DNA of 13,218 nucleotides from Larix sibirica (Eukaryota > Streptophyta > Pinopsida > Pinales > Pinaceae), in assembly GCA_004151065.3 (NCBI GenBank), contig NWUY0300051092.1:1-13218 (forward strand). The letters run 5' to 3'. The notes under the pieces were generated by a model that searched no databases, was not told where the DNA came from, and saw nothing but the letters and a program-made list of their open reading frames with translations. The position numbers and the translations under genes were made by a program. Shown in pieces: positions 1-9,450 of this stretch; positions within the stretch are counted from its first letter, which is position 1, and each line of letters starts with the position of its first letter.

Positions 1-829
1 GTGAGTGATCTAATTGGGATTATTTACTAGGGAGAATCCCTACCGTCGATGCTGGTAGTTTTTGGGCATCAATAGGCCATTAGGAGGAGAAGGAGTTCAA
101 TTCTTATGATGTTATTGTATTTTTCCATAGCTGAGAAACAATAAGGGAGTGGATATTACAGCATAACAGAGGAAGTAGGAGATATTGTAGTAGTTATGTA
201 GGTCTTAATGTCAAAGGTAACTCCATGGTGAGTACCACTTTCATTGTATTTACATTGCACATTAAGAAAATAACAAGCCATAGTCCTGAATTTTGGATGG
301 GTTTATCCCCATGGTAGGTTTTTCCAAGGCATATCTTGTGTTGTTTGTGTGGATGTATTATTTTGCTATAATTATTTTCCTTTCAATTCCAGTTTATTTA
401 TCATTTTGTGGAATTAACTAACACAATGAATTAACTTGTAAGATCCATTTTGACGAATTGTTCTAATGGAATATCTAGGTAATTTACGAATCATGAGTAG
501 ACTATGAGGATTTTGATTTATGTCCATTTTGATGTCAATGCACATTCATTTGCATGCAACCACTCATCCAACATACCCAACCTTGGCACTTTTGAAGAAG
601 ACTCAAGTAATGGTCTCAACTATTGACTTAGAGGTAAAGCATTATTTTTGAAGATCAATTCAACTTCAACGTCAACTTCAAATTACAACTTGCAAACATT
701 GATTTTTTGTAAGTATTCTTAGATTTTGTGAGTGTCCAATCAAAACTAAGTTGAATTTTATCAAGTGCATTCTAGGTAGAAACATATGCCTTCCATTTTC
801 TCAGTTGAATTTCCATTTGTTGAGTCTTA
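1..829. other. Non-coding stretch with a faint LTR-like segment
   Basis: No reading frame of useful length or recognisable motif was found. Around 280-420 the wording (a 'gggtttatccccatggtagg' phrase, then 'tttttccaaggcatatcttg' and a T-rich run with 'ttgtgttgtttgtgtgg') resembles the R/U5 part of plant Ty1/copia LTRs, which often carry a 'ggtttttccacgtaaatc' phrase. No partner LTR, primer-binding site or target duplication could be identified, so this is an impression only. The rest (420-829) is AT-rich and featureless. Confidence 0.3.
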
Positions 830-1134
830 TTGTTAAAGGATGGAATTGCAGGAAGTACTCTAAGGTCTCAATCAATGTTTTCAACGGTTCTAACTGAAGA
901 CATATTAGAGTTATTGAACACTATAATACTCACCGATGTTGATGATACAATCACAATCAACAGAGCAACTATCCAATTTGTTCTAACTTGTTTGCATTAC
1001 TCAGAAGCACAAGTAGAACTCCTCCAAACTCAGTAACAACTCCAAGATGATGAAATACAACAAAGGAAACAATGTTATGAACTAGTTCTTGTTCAAAACA
1101 ACCCTCTTTTTGAGTTTGATAGTGATTCATATTA
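830..1134 (+). pseudogene. Coding-like relic, helical and Gln-rich, unknown family
   Basis: I do not recognise this protein. One plus-strand frame stays open from ATG 830 to TAA 1034-1036. The same frame then continues in similar style for 32 more codons to TAA 1132-1134. The reading is leucine-, glutamine- and acid-rich (EAQVELLQTQ, then QLQDDEIQQRKQ, then FEFDSDSY), which would suit a helical or coiled-coil segment. The continued coding character across the first stop suggests a pseudogene with one nonsense change rather than a 68-residue protein. A gag or transposon-accessory origin is possible. No catalytic motif, signal peptide or promoter is visible. A chance open frame cannot be excluded. 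Confidence 0.3.
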
Positions 1135-1161
1135 ATTGTCATCATACAACTCAGTGAAATA

Positions 1162-1461
1162 ATGACATATGTAGAAGACGAAGATCATCATGAACATGTT
1201 CAACATAATCATTCCAAGCCCATCATCAGACCTTGGGAAGAACTTAGGAAGAACAACACAAAACATGTATCATATATGATAAGTGATCTTTCATAATCTG
1301 GATTATGCCAAGCCAATCCAGTTTTAGAGTTATGGATCCCTTCAAGAACATCCATCTTCACTTGTTCTAGTTCAACATCAATGCTAACACTATCACCAAA
1401 TTAGACACATGGAGGATCAATGTTTCGATCTCCGTCCTTGTCGGCATTGCAAGAAGAATAA
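1162..1461 (+). pseudogene. Second coding-like relic with His/Asp-rich start
   Basis: One plus-strand frame starts at ATG 1162 and runs to TAA 1459-1461, with internal stops at 1294-1296 and 1402-1404. The start is rich in His, Asp and Glu (VEDEDHHEHVQHNH). It is followed by a PWEELRKNN stretch and then a Ser/Thr/Leu-rich stretch (SSSTSMLTLSP). The frame differs from the relic ending at 1134, so the two may be one coding region offset by a frameshift in the 27-base gap, or unrelated. No family is recognised. The stops show it cannot be expressed as a full product. Confidence 0.25.
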
Positions 1462-1839
1462 TCATTCTACATATAGATGTTCAAAATTGAAAAAACCTAG
1501 AAGACTAAAGATTCAATATGGGTGGATCAATTCTCGGTGATGGTCATCAACAACCCAGAAGATATATCCTTCATATTGAAGAATTAAGTCTCGAGTAGAA
1601 AGTATTCATGGTTTTCACCTTACACCTAACAAGGGGGATTGTCATGGATCGAAATTCAAGCTTCAAGTTTTCAAGCCCTGTAAATTAGATAGAAAACAAG
1701 CGAGGTTGAGCCATGGCCGTCGACTAGCACTAGAGCCTTGAGCCAGGGCTAGATCCATAGTCAAAATTGTAGCCAGAAGACAGAAATAGAGCCTTGTTCC
1801 AGAGGGTATAATGGTTTTGGGTCATCCTAGAACCACCAC
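1462..1839. other. Non-coding stretch containing a purine tract
   Basis: No supported coding sequence. A purine run 'aagggggatt' at 1631-1640 is followed at once by 'gtcatgg', so a 'TG' lies directly after it. In plant LTR retrotransposons a polypurine tract sits just upstream of the 3' LTR, which starts with TG. That would make 1639/1640 a candidate LTR start, but no LTR end or partner copy was found. The remainder, including the GC-richer piece around 1710-1800, holds nothing I can identify. Confidence 0.25.
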
Positions 1840-2150
1840 TTGGATTGTGGTCATAAAAAATCACCATTTAGTAAAATACATCAATGTTTGTTGCTTTCAC
1901 TATCATTGGATTGTGTTCATCCAAAAACCACCCATTTAGTAGAAGACACTAAATTTTGGTAACTTTTTTGGTTTGTGGTCAGGAAAAACCATCGAGTTTC
2001 ATGTCATCAAAATACCACCCATTCAGTAGTAGACATCATATTCCACTAACTATCTTGGTTTGTGGTCAACCAAAGCCACCAAGTTTGTGGTGATCCCAAA
2101 ACCGCCAATTCAAAGAGCACTTATATTTTCACCATTCAGTAGAAGACGTA
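1840..2150 (+). repeat. Degenerate direct repeat, about four units of 62-87 bp
   Basis: The phrase 'ttggattgtggtcat' and close variants recur at 1840, 1906, 1968 and 2055. Each is followed by an 'aaaaccaccca' variant and then by 'ttcagtagaagac' or 'tttagtagaagac'. The spacings are 66, 62 and 87 bp. The longer third unit carries an extra segment of roughly 25 bp, and the last unit extends to about 2150. Units differ by many substitutions, so the array is old. It has no coding function that I can see. It may be an LTR or untranslated-region repeat of a retroelement, because purine tracts lie on both sides (1631 and 2272). Confidence 0.6.
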
Positions 2151-3162
2151 AGCTTCTACTATCTTACCGGGCAAATTCAGATTGTCAAGAAATTTTCAAC
2201 CAATGGAAACTGTTCACATTCCAACTCTCTTTCAAAAAGATTCTCGGACTCATAAACACCCCTTCAGATTAAGGGGGGAATTAATGGAAACCTAAACCTT
2301 TGGGTTAGGAAATAATGAAGAAATATGAAAATTCATCATAAATTCCAAGAGACAGCTTGGAAGATGAAACCAACCATCACTTGAAACTATATTTATACAT
2401 GCACCATCTTAATTCTATTATGCAATTCACACTTATTTCTCTTGGTTTATGTCTATCTTCGATCTATCCTTTCTCATCCATTGCTAGGCATTCAAACATT
2501 TTCTTACACTTTCATCTCAATATAAAAATATTTTTTCTTTACTTTTTTGTTTTTTAGGAAGATCATGAAAATCTCAAAGGATGAATGAAGTGATACCTGA
2601 AACATGTTGGTAGGGATATACAAACAAGTATACAAGGAAATGGTCAAAGAAATGAACACAACTGCATCATAGGAGGAGCCATCTCAACAACAACATGCAT
2701 CAAGTGTATGTAATAATTGATTTTTTCTTTTAGGTACATAGAATTTAATTGTTGCATGAAATACTATTTTTAAATTGTTTTGTTCTAGAAAAGAAAAGAA
2801 AATGAAACCCATTAAGCACATAACATAGGACGAAAATGAACAAAAGGGTTGGTCGCAAATTTTATGAGTGCTTGTCATTTCCTGACATGAGATTTCATAT
2901 TTGTTTTGATCTTTATATTTTAATTAGTTTACACTTGTCTTTTGATGTCTTGTAAGAGGTGCTAACATACAAAGAAAAACCTTGTAAAAGGCTGGAAAAT
3001 TCAATAGAACAATACAAAAATTCCTCAATAAAAGTTCATATGTTCTTATACAAGATCACGAGAGGAAAAGTTATTAATAACACTCATCTGAAAAGGAGCT
3101 AAATTATAACAAAAAACAAAACTTCCAACGAGTAGCGGACAAAAAATGTTCATAAAAGTAAA
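2151..3162. other. AT-rich stretch, no gene recognised
   Basis: This holds a second purine tract ('ttaaggggggaatt', about 2270-2283), a small imperfect hairpin at 2291-2309 (cctaaacc, ttt, gggttagg), and two pyrimidine tracts that end in AG (2531-2557 and 2720-2734) and look like plant 3' splice sites. The 2557-2706 segment is exon-sized, but its frames carry stops and no matching donor gives a plausible gene. The LINE or coiled-coil relic to the right could have a 3' flank here, but no poly(A) end was located. Confidence 0.35.
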
Positions 3163-3930
3163 CTAGATACTAGCATTGCTATCTGAAACATGGAATTCAA
3201 AGTCTTCTTCTTCATTTTCAGAACTGTGTTTTGGAGCTTCATCTTCTACATCTTCTTCATGACCGTCATCATCATAATATTGGTCCTTGTCCATAGTTTC
3301 TTCAACATCTTCATAGTTCTCTTCCATAGTTTCTTCACTATCCATATTCTGATTTTTGTTACTATCCTTTGCAACACCAACTCTCTCCTTTGAGTTGGAG
3401 ATTATTTGAATTTGTTGTAGAACATAGATTCCATCAACAAGTTTATCCTCAGAATGTTCATCAACCTTAGAATTTTCCCAGCAATGAGGTCCTCATGATT
3501 GGAAATAAACTTACAAATTACTTTAACCTTCTCATCACAAGCACAGAAAACACCTTTAACATCAATTAGATGGGAATCCATCCCAGAAGTGAAGCTTGAA
3601 ATCTGATGAGAGGTTTATTCTATTTGGTCCAAACGACCATCTAGAAAATACGAATGAGCGGTTAACCGATGAACATCAACTATTAAACCTTCCACTTGAT
3701 CCTTCAAAAACCTCATATGATGTCAAATGTCATGGATGCTATCTTGAGCCTCACGTATTCTCTTCGAGAGTTCTTTTAAATTCTTTTTAATGTCCATAGT
3801 AGCAATGTAATTCCAAATCCTTTCAGAATTACCAATACCAACACTAATTCGACCAGTAAAGTTGCCAAAAACAAACTTCACAATGCAGAGACCACCAACA
3901 AATCATCAGAGTGCTCTGTCTAGTCCTAAG
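3163..3930 (-). pseudogene. Relic of a coiled-coil protein with acidic C-terminal tail
   Basis: One minus-strand frame reads from about 3930 to about 3480 with only two stops. It passes MDIKKNLKELSKRIREAQ near 3797, then helical segments (FLKDQVEGLIVDVHRL, FLDGRLDQIE, DVKGVFCACDEKVKVICKFI). After one frameshift near 3470-3480 the reading continues smoothly through SEDKLVDGIYVLQQIQII into a tail dominated by Glu and Asp. That tail is the open frame 3345-3163 (MDSEETMEENYEDVEE..., ending VSDSNASI). The heptad-like leucine and isoleucine spacing suggests a coiled coil. The layout faintly recalls the plant DUF1664 helical domain (KK.L..RI...D..., DV..V, IE), but this rests on memory. It lies on the same strand as the LINE and downstream of its RNase H. 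It may be a separate decayed host gene or sequence carried by a transposon. Confidence 0.45.
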
Positions 3931-4648
3931 AAGCCACTGAGGGGCAAGACTTATACCAACCCAAGCAATCCTCTCAATGTTGATATTATCACTAGAGAAA
4001 CTAAACAAAGACTTCAAAGAGATCTCTATCTAGTTCCAAATAGACCCTAGAAGAACAGGATTTCCACCAACCCAAAATAAAGACAAAGTGAACGCTTATT
4101 CTCTATCACAAAATAAAAAAAGGAAAACTTCGCTCATTCCAAATAGAGAGCAACCCCAACGCTGAATTTGAGCCAACATAATCCCCTCAAACACCAGTAT
4201 CCCAAATTTGCCAAACAAATGAAAGAGCGGAACCTAGATGATTCAAATGATAGATTACCTATAATTGAGAATCCTTGAAGATAAAAGCTAGTCCAAGAAG
4301 CCTATCTCCACAAGCATGGGAGAAGGCATGGATATTCGTTGAATCCCTCAACACCATTATAGAAACAAAATCCACATAAGGTCCACAACCTCAAGAATGA
4401 CGAATAGAGAGACAAAGGTCATTGCAACTCATTATGTTCTGCACCAGGAATTCCCCTGAACAAGCCTTCAACGCCTAGGGTAGAGTCCCAAGATTACTAA
4501 AGAGGCGTGCCTAAGAAGGTTTAGGAACATGAACACCAACAAAATATCATATGTCTGAATGCATCAAATGAAATATCCCTTCAAACTACCACCAAATGAT
4601 GCATGATGGAACTTTGACCATAAAATAATTTGATCAAATGTAGAACAA
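3931..4648. other. Gap between LINE RNase H and coiled-coil relic, no gene recognised
   Basis: Minus-strand frames contain short plausible stretches (for example LKACSGEFLVQN and AFSHACGDRLLGLAFIF around 4290-4480), but stops are frequent and no family is recognised. The plus-strand open frame 3862-4050 shows no coding character. This could be the 3' untranslated part of the LINE, the decayed upstream part of the coiled-coil relic, or both. No poly(A) or poly(T) tail marking the LINE 3' end is visible here. Confidence 0.35.
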
Positions 4649-5344
4649 CTAAGGGAACCAACAAGAAATAGTTTGGCCCTCATTTTTCATAAGATCCCCA
4701 CGAGGTAATTGTTAGGATTTATAAGCAATTTTATCTGCAATAGCATTATGCTCTATCCGAACATGGTAAAACCGAGCATCTAGAATTTGAAGAAGAAGAC
4801 CAATAATATGCTTATGAAGCATGCCCACTATTTGGTCCATAATCTCCTAGCGACGCCTAGATTGGGAAATGATCAGGAGAGAGTCTCCTACCACCAATAG
4901 AGATTGAATTCCTAAATTGATATATTTCTTCAATCTTAGATAAAGAGAATATCGCTCAGCTTGATTATTGGTGCTCATTCCTAGACCACATGCAAACTTT
5001 GAACTATAGTTCCTCTAGGGTAAAAAATAACCCCCCACATCCACCCCCCTCCCCCGCACTTGCCACCCAAGGATTAACTTTCGAGGAGCCATAAGAAAAG
5101 AGAATATAGCTTTGAACACTACTCGTCCACTTTTTAAAATTACCCTGATTCATTTTCAACTTCCAGGATTGAATCTCTTCTTGATTCTTTTCATCCTTCC
5201 AATCCACAACTTGAACAAAACTCTGCACACTCTGAAAGGACTTCCACCTTGAGGGAATTTTTCTTTTAACCATTGTGCCTCATACGTTGTTAAAATTTCA
5301 AATATTAACATATTATTTATCTGCACTTGAATAACTTCACTCAA
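4649..5344 (-). pseudogene. LINE RNase H domain (plant L1 type), broken
   Basis: RNase H would digest the RNA strand of the RNA:DNA hybrid. Upstream of it, an open frame at 5344-5156 gives a SEVIQVQINNMLIFEILTTYEA linker. The domain starts near 5150 in another frame. It reads FSYGSSKVNPWV where the family has FDGSSKGNPG, so the first catalytic Asp is Tyr. A glycine-rich block encoded by the G-rich run at 5031-5055 follows. Further on comes STNNQAERYSLYLRLKK (NNQAE with catalytic Glu at 4954-4956), then LGIQSLLVVGDSLLIISQ (GDS, catalytic Asp at 4883-4885). After a stop it resumes to DARFYHVRIEHNAIADKIA, which matches the HxxNxxAD end of RNase H. The frame ends at TAG 4649-4651. Plant L1s are known to have acquired this RNase H. 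Confidence 0.88.
5031..5055 (-). other. G-rich run inside the RNase H relic
   Basis: On the minus strand there are runs of 5, 6 and 6 guanines separated by one and seven bases (on the plus strand, six C at 5031-5036, six C at 5044-5049 and five C at 5051-5055). It encodes a Gly-rich insertion where RNase H normally has a short GxxGxGG turn. It could fold as a G-rich structure, but the simplest reading is replication slippage in a dead gene. Confidence 0.6.
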
Positions 5345-5419
5345 AAGTGATTTAGCGGAGATAACTGTGGCTACTGTTGAAATCTTCTTGTTGTAAAAAA
5401 TATCACGATTTCTTGCAAT

Positions 5420-5770
5420 CTAGACTTTCCAAAAAACATACTTTGGAATTTCCAACAAGAGACAAGTTAGCACAGGCTTACCAGTTAAACTCCCTATAAA
5501 TTTAGCTTTCCAATTAAAAAAGAAACCACTCGAATTTCGTGGAAAGTCAAAGTTATTACCAAGCACCTTAAAAACACTATTACAGGCCTGCTTAATATAC
5601 TTACAGTGGAAGAAAAGGTGAGAAATTGTCTCTTCAACTTCTTTACGCAAAGGACATCTAGAAGGGCCATGAATCTAATGCTTTTGAAGGTTTTCAGCAG
5701 TAAGAATTTTACCATGAATTAAAACCCAACAAAAAATGTTGATTTTTGGAAGACCATCCAGAGGACAGAT
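5420..5770 (-). pseudogene. LINE zf-RVT zinc-ribbon domain, one Cys lost
   Basis: zf-RVT is a zinc-binding domain found after many plant L1 reverse transcriptases. One frame reads LPKINIFCWVLIHGKIL, then TAENLQKH, a stop, and IHGPSRCPLRKEVEETISHL followed by FFHCKY (zinc ribbon 5603-5656). The family form is CPLCxxxxEExxHLFxxC, so the second cysteine has become Arg (CPLR). The same frame stays open to about 5423 through KAKFIGSLTGK and PKYVFWKV before a stop. That gives more than 100 codons with only one stop, making this the least damaged stretch of the LINE. Confidence 0.87.
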
Positions 5771-6094
5771 TTTTCCCAATAGTCTAGAAAAGGAAGGGTG
5801 CAATTGTTCTAAATAGATTTTTCCATCGCCCTCCTTAGTTGAATCTAGCCCCTTTTTGCCCCAACCTCTTATATATTTGCTTCCAAGGATTATAGGAGCA
5901 TCTCGATGAAGCTGACGAAGTCAAGGAATCTAGAACAGAAAGATGCTTCCAACAAGACCAATTACCAGCTTCATCCCATTTAAAAATAAAACAAAGTCTT
6001 AATTCCACAATCACTTAACCAATCCATAATTAGAGACATGTCTTCATTTTTGTTAATCAAGGGGGGGGTCCAAGAATACAATCTATCCAAATTT
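5771..6094 (-). pseudogene. LINE spacer between RT and zinc ribbon, decayed
   Basis: This lies between two recognised LINE domains on the same strand and is presumed to belong to the element. Readable scraps such as MSLIMDWLSDCGIKTLF occur around 6040-5990, but the frame is broken repeatedly. It contains a run of eight G on the plus strand (6061-6068), probably a slippage expansion that shifts the frame. There is no independent motif. Confidence 0.55.
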
Positions 6095-6565
6095 TTATCC
6101 TTTTTCCATTACTAGGTATCCAGTATAAGCCATATTGAATGATTCTACTCGAATATTTACACAACTTCCATATGTTAGAACCTTCACCATCCTAGTTACA
6201 ACTATCCACACATCGAAGCCTGGAATGAGAGAAATACTTGCTTCTAAGATTTTTTCTACACCAAGTTGCTTAGAGTCATGAATACCCAATCCACCATGTC
6301 CTTTAGGGGATTTCACTGTTTCCTAATTTACCAAATGGAAATTTTTGGTATTGGATTTTCCACCTTTCCAAAGAAAATGTAGGTTGCATGTACAAAGCTT
6401 ATTTAAAATGCCAACATGAGCAAGAAGGGATGAGCATTGAAAAATGGGAAGAGAGGAAAGAATCGACTTGATTAAGACAACTTTACCAATTGGATTGAGC
6501 CAGCGCAAACCCCAACTTTCAATTTTATCCTTGAATTTCTGTAGAATTTTCTCCCAATCTGACAA
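6095..6565 (-). pseudogene. LINE RT thumb and post-RT region
   Basis: The open frame 6565-6323 reads MSDWEKILQKFKDKIESWGL, then NPIGKVVLIKSILSSLPIFQ and FLWKGG, which is the conserved post-palm block of plant L1 RTs (KI..WK.R.LS.AGR..LIKSVLSSLP, FLWxG). It continues in another frame as ETVKSPKGHGGLGIHDSK (family PKxxGGLGIR) from about 6321, running open to 6095. Only one junction lies between them, so this is among the better preserved parts of the element. The family match is clear from these two motifs in the correct order. Confidence 0.9.
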
Positions 6566-7966
6566 ATTGGTTCATTTATATACAACATGGATACCGAGAT
6601 ATTTAAATTAAGTCCATTGGGTGTAACCAACAAATCCAAACACTTTAGAGATACCTTTCATGAGCGTAGGAGAAACATACCAACTGTAAATGTTACTTTT
6701 TGCCTTATTTACTTCTCCTCTGGAGGCATCAAGTAACTAATCAAGCGTTTGCTTCAAACCGTTGGCTAATATAACTGAGGCTCCACCAAGCATAATTATA
6801 TCATCTGCAAGCTAAGCATTATTTACAGATTTGGATACCCTAGCAATTCTAATATCACAAAGCTTTCCTTCATCACATACTTTAGCAAGCTTTCTCCCCA
6901 AGGTTTCATCCATAAGAATATATAAAAACAGAGAAATAGGGCTACGTTGCCACAACCCCTTGGAAGCCTAATTTTTTTTTGTTGGTTTGGCATTAACCAA
7001 AGTAGAAATCCAAGGGCAATTTACACATTCCTTTATTCACTTTATAAGAAGAGGAGAGAAACCAAATCTTGAAAGAATAACATACATGAAACTGAGACGA
7101 ACATGATCAAAGGCATTAGCCATATCTATCATGACTGCCATTCACTGATCTTTTCGAGTAACACTGGAGGGTATTGATTCTTGAACTAAGACAATGTTGT
7201 AAACTATATGTCGTTTCTCCACAAAGCCACCCCACCCTTCTGAAATAAGCCTAGACATAAGGGGTTTCATACGGTTGGACAAAATCTTAGTTAATATATT
7301 GTATGAAGAATTACATACGAAAAATAGGCCTAAATCTAGCTAGAGAGGTGGGTCAAACTTCTCTAGGAATGAAGGCACGAAAATAAGAGTTTGTTTCTCC
7401 TCTAATCTTCTCTCCGTCTTTAGTCCAATTCAACCTTTTACATAAATATTTCTTAATAATAATAATAAACCATTGGGATTAAGAAAAATGGATAGAAAAT
7501 CCATCCAGTACCGAGGATTTGTAAGTCCCAAGACATCTCTGCTAAAACTTCTACTTCATTGATGTATTTACTTAACATCTGATTCTCATCATCCATTACC
7601 ATTGACGAAATATTTTCCAACATTTCCTACCTAGTTGTTGCATTTTGATTCCCTTGCTCTGTATATAAATCTTTGTGATGACAGAATGCTTCTTGCTGAA
7701 TATCTACATAACCAAAAATTTTGACTCCTTCGATGTTTTGAAGCTCCTGAATTTTATTCTTGTGAAGTCTTTATTTGGCCTGATTATGAAAAAAGGAGGT
7801 GTTTCTATCACAAACCTTTAACGAAAGAGCATGAGATTCAATCTCCAAATCTCTTCTGCTTGCATGTAGGCTTCATTCAACTTTGTATTTAAGATTGCTC
7901 TTTCTGAATGTGCTAAGAAGTTATTTCCACCGATTCCATCTGCTCCTATAAAGTACTTAAATTATG
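6566..7966 (-). pseudogene. LINE reverse transcriptase, fingers and palm, broken
   Basis: The EN-RT connector is readable as DRNTSFFHNQAK...NKIQELQNIEG near 7810-7730 (family GDxNTKFFH). The RT core follows: RPI near 7330, CNSSYNILTKILSNRMKPL, then GGFVEKRHIVYNIVLVQESI. Next comes IDMANAFDHVRLSF with the first catalytic Asp at 7124-7126 (motif A). The element then reads NCPWISTLVNAKPT and a decayed 'RGLPQG' block near 6960. After a frameshift comes YILMDETLGRKLA. LADD at 6800-6811 (family FADD, motif C) carries the catalytic Asp pair. Stops interrupt at several places, for example just before LADD and after 'RKDQ', and some replace Trp or Gln codons. The activity would have been RNA-templated DNA synthesis at the nicked target. 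Confidence 0.93.
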
Positions 7967-8879
7967 CTACAAATCTTCATGTTCTCTATGAGGAGAGTGG
8001 TAGAATTTGTTGGCCCAATTGTTTAATTCAACATTTACAACACAAAGATTTGATTCCCAAACAAAAGAAGGGGAAATGTCCACGTATCTACTCCAAGTAA
8101 TTTCAATAATATAATGAACTTCTTCATGCTTTAACCAAAGAGGGTTAAAACGAAAGGGAATTGGACCTTGATTTTCCAATTCCTCTAGAGTCAACATAAT
8201 TTGTTTATGATCAAAAGTTGCATTTGGAATAATATGTACATTCACTGAATAACCTAATTGGAAAGAGGAGTTGTGGACAAGAAATCTGTCCAACCTAATC
8301 ATAATATGCCCAAGACCAATTCTCCTATTGGTCCAAGTATAAGTTCCTTTCTTTGGATTTATATCCACCAAATCAATGTCCCCAATTATCTCTTCTAAAT
8401 TTTATCCAAAAGGATCCCTAACAATAGAACCTCCTCTTCTTTCCTCGTGACAAATGGTTTCATTGAAATCCTTAGCTAGGATAGTACATTGACAATCTCT
8501 GAGAGAATATAGAGAGTCCCAAGAATCATGCTTAAGACTATATTGAGCTGCCCTATACACATTGCATATTTTTAGCCTTTCTTGAGTACCAAAAACTTCA
8601 ATTCAACCATAACCCAATCTCTGTTTTCTTATTCTTGTATGAGAACATACTTGCTTTTGTCCAAATAAATTTCCAATCCCTTTAAAGCCCCTAGAGAATT
8701 AAGTGCAATACCTTCACCATTCTTCCAAATTTTGTTGAAAACTTGAATTACTTCGATGGTTGACATTTTTATCTCTTGGAGTAAAGGATGGAGAGACGTT
8801 CTTTATGAATCATACTCCGTACTGTTTCAACTTTCTTCCTTCCTCCTAAACCTCTACAATTCTAAGAGACAACGATCAT
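7967..8879 (-). pseudogene. LINE endonuclease (APE/EEP type), broken
   Basis: In an intact L1 this domain nicks the target DNA to start reverse transcription. The minus strand begins MIVVS*NCRGLGGRKK at 8879, which is the family's SWNCRGLG start with Trp changed to TAG. Then comes a frameshift and LQEIKM, which keeps the metal-binding Glu of LQETKM. A GALKGLEIYLD stretch follows (family GASGGxxxxWD). Next is LAKDFNE at about 8462-8479 (family GGDFN), then EERRGGSIVRDPFG. The open part (8371-7967) has MVDINPKKGTYTWTNRR, then IRLDRFLV and FDHKQI, the DH of the C-terminal SDHxPI motif. Several stops and at least two frameshifts make it inactive, although the key catalytic letters survive. Confidence 0.92.
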
Positions 8880-9450
8880 TATTTTTTTGTTGCGTTCCAA
8901 GTTTGCCTCCTACTTCTGTTTGTTTACCTTTTTTTCTCATTGCAAGGTCTTTGATAAGCATGCCAAAGGAGGCCTACTTACTCAACTGCTTTTCTCAACC
9001 AACTTCATCTTCTCTAAGTTTCTTTCTTGTTTTTTGTCCTGATTTTTTTTATCACCAATCTTTCTTCCTCCATTTCCTCTGACGATTCATCATGAATTTG
9101 CTACATGGATTGCTCTGCCTCAAATTCTCCAGGGTCCATTGATTCTCTAAGCATATGTGAGTTGATTTCTATAAATGGATGTGAGGAAAGAACATTAGTA
9201 CTAGCTTCAACCCCTAGCTCTTCCATGATTGTTTGAGAAGAAGTATGCCTATGATCTTGACCATAATTTCCCGACTGCTCTAAATGTCATTCAAGATTTC
9301 CTGGATCATCTAGAGAAATTGAAACTGATTTGAGGTGAAAGGCTCCAATGTCTTTTTAGCAATAGAATTAATCTGAGTTTTCCCTCTTTTTATGACCTGT
9401 TGCCATTCCCTTACTTGTTCAACTTTCGGTTCCTTCACCACATTTTGTGA
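8880..9450 (-). pseudogene. LINE ORF1 C-terminal linker region
   Basis: After the zinc knuckle the minus strand reads SQNVVKEPKVEQVREWQQ, a common phrase shape behind plant L1 knuckles. After a frame change it reads SLDDPGNLE (DDPGNLE at 9290-9310), then a long acidic, low-complexity stretch with a few stops (SHPFIEINSHMLRESMDPGE, ESSEEMEERLV, then a basic patch KKIRTKNKKE). Such linkers are disordered and poorly conserved, so the assignment rests on position and on the continuity of coding character. The plus-strand open frame 8756-9082 is the antisense of this region and the endonuclease start, and is not a gene. Confidence 0.6.

Noticed and set aside
2357-2557. 66-codon plus open frame ending in Phe-rich sequence
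   Set aside because: It is AT-rich with a poly(T)-derived FFLYFFVF tail and no coding character.
2531-2734. Possible exon with splice sites, from the TTTTTTAG acceptor at 2557 to GTATGT near 2707
   Set aside because: The frames carry stops. The apparent next acceptor would leave an intron of only about 28 bases, too short for a plant intron.
3190-3393. 67-codon plus-strand hydrophobic open frame
   Set aside because: It is antisense to the Glu/Asp-rich tail of the coiled-coil relic and owes its hydrophobicity to that complement.
5004-5715. Overlapping minus open frames in alternative phases (for example 5494-5715)
   Set aside because: Only the phases that give the zf-RVT and RNase H motifs match a family. 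The alternatives are shadows of the same DNA.
8756-9082. 108-codon plus-strand open frame rich in Ser, Phe and Leu
   Set aside because: It is antisense to the LINE linker and the start of the endonuclease, where the minus strand carries recognisable motifs.
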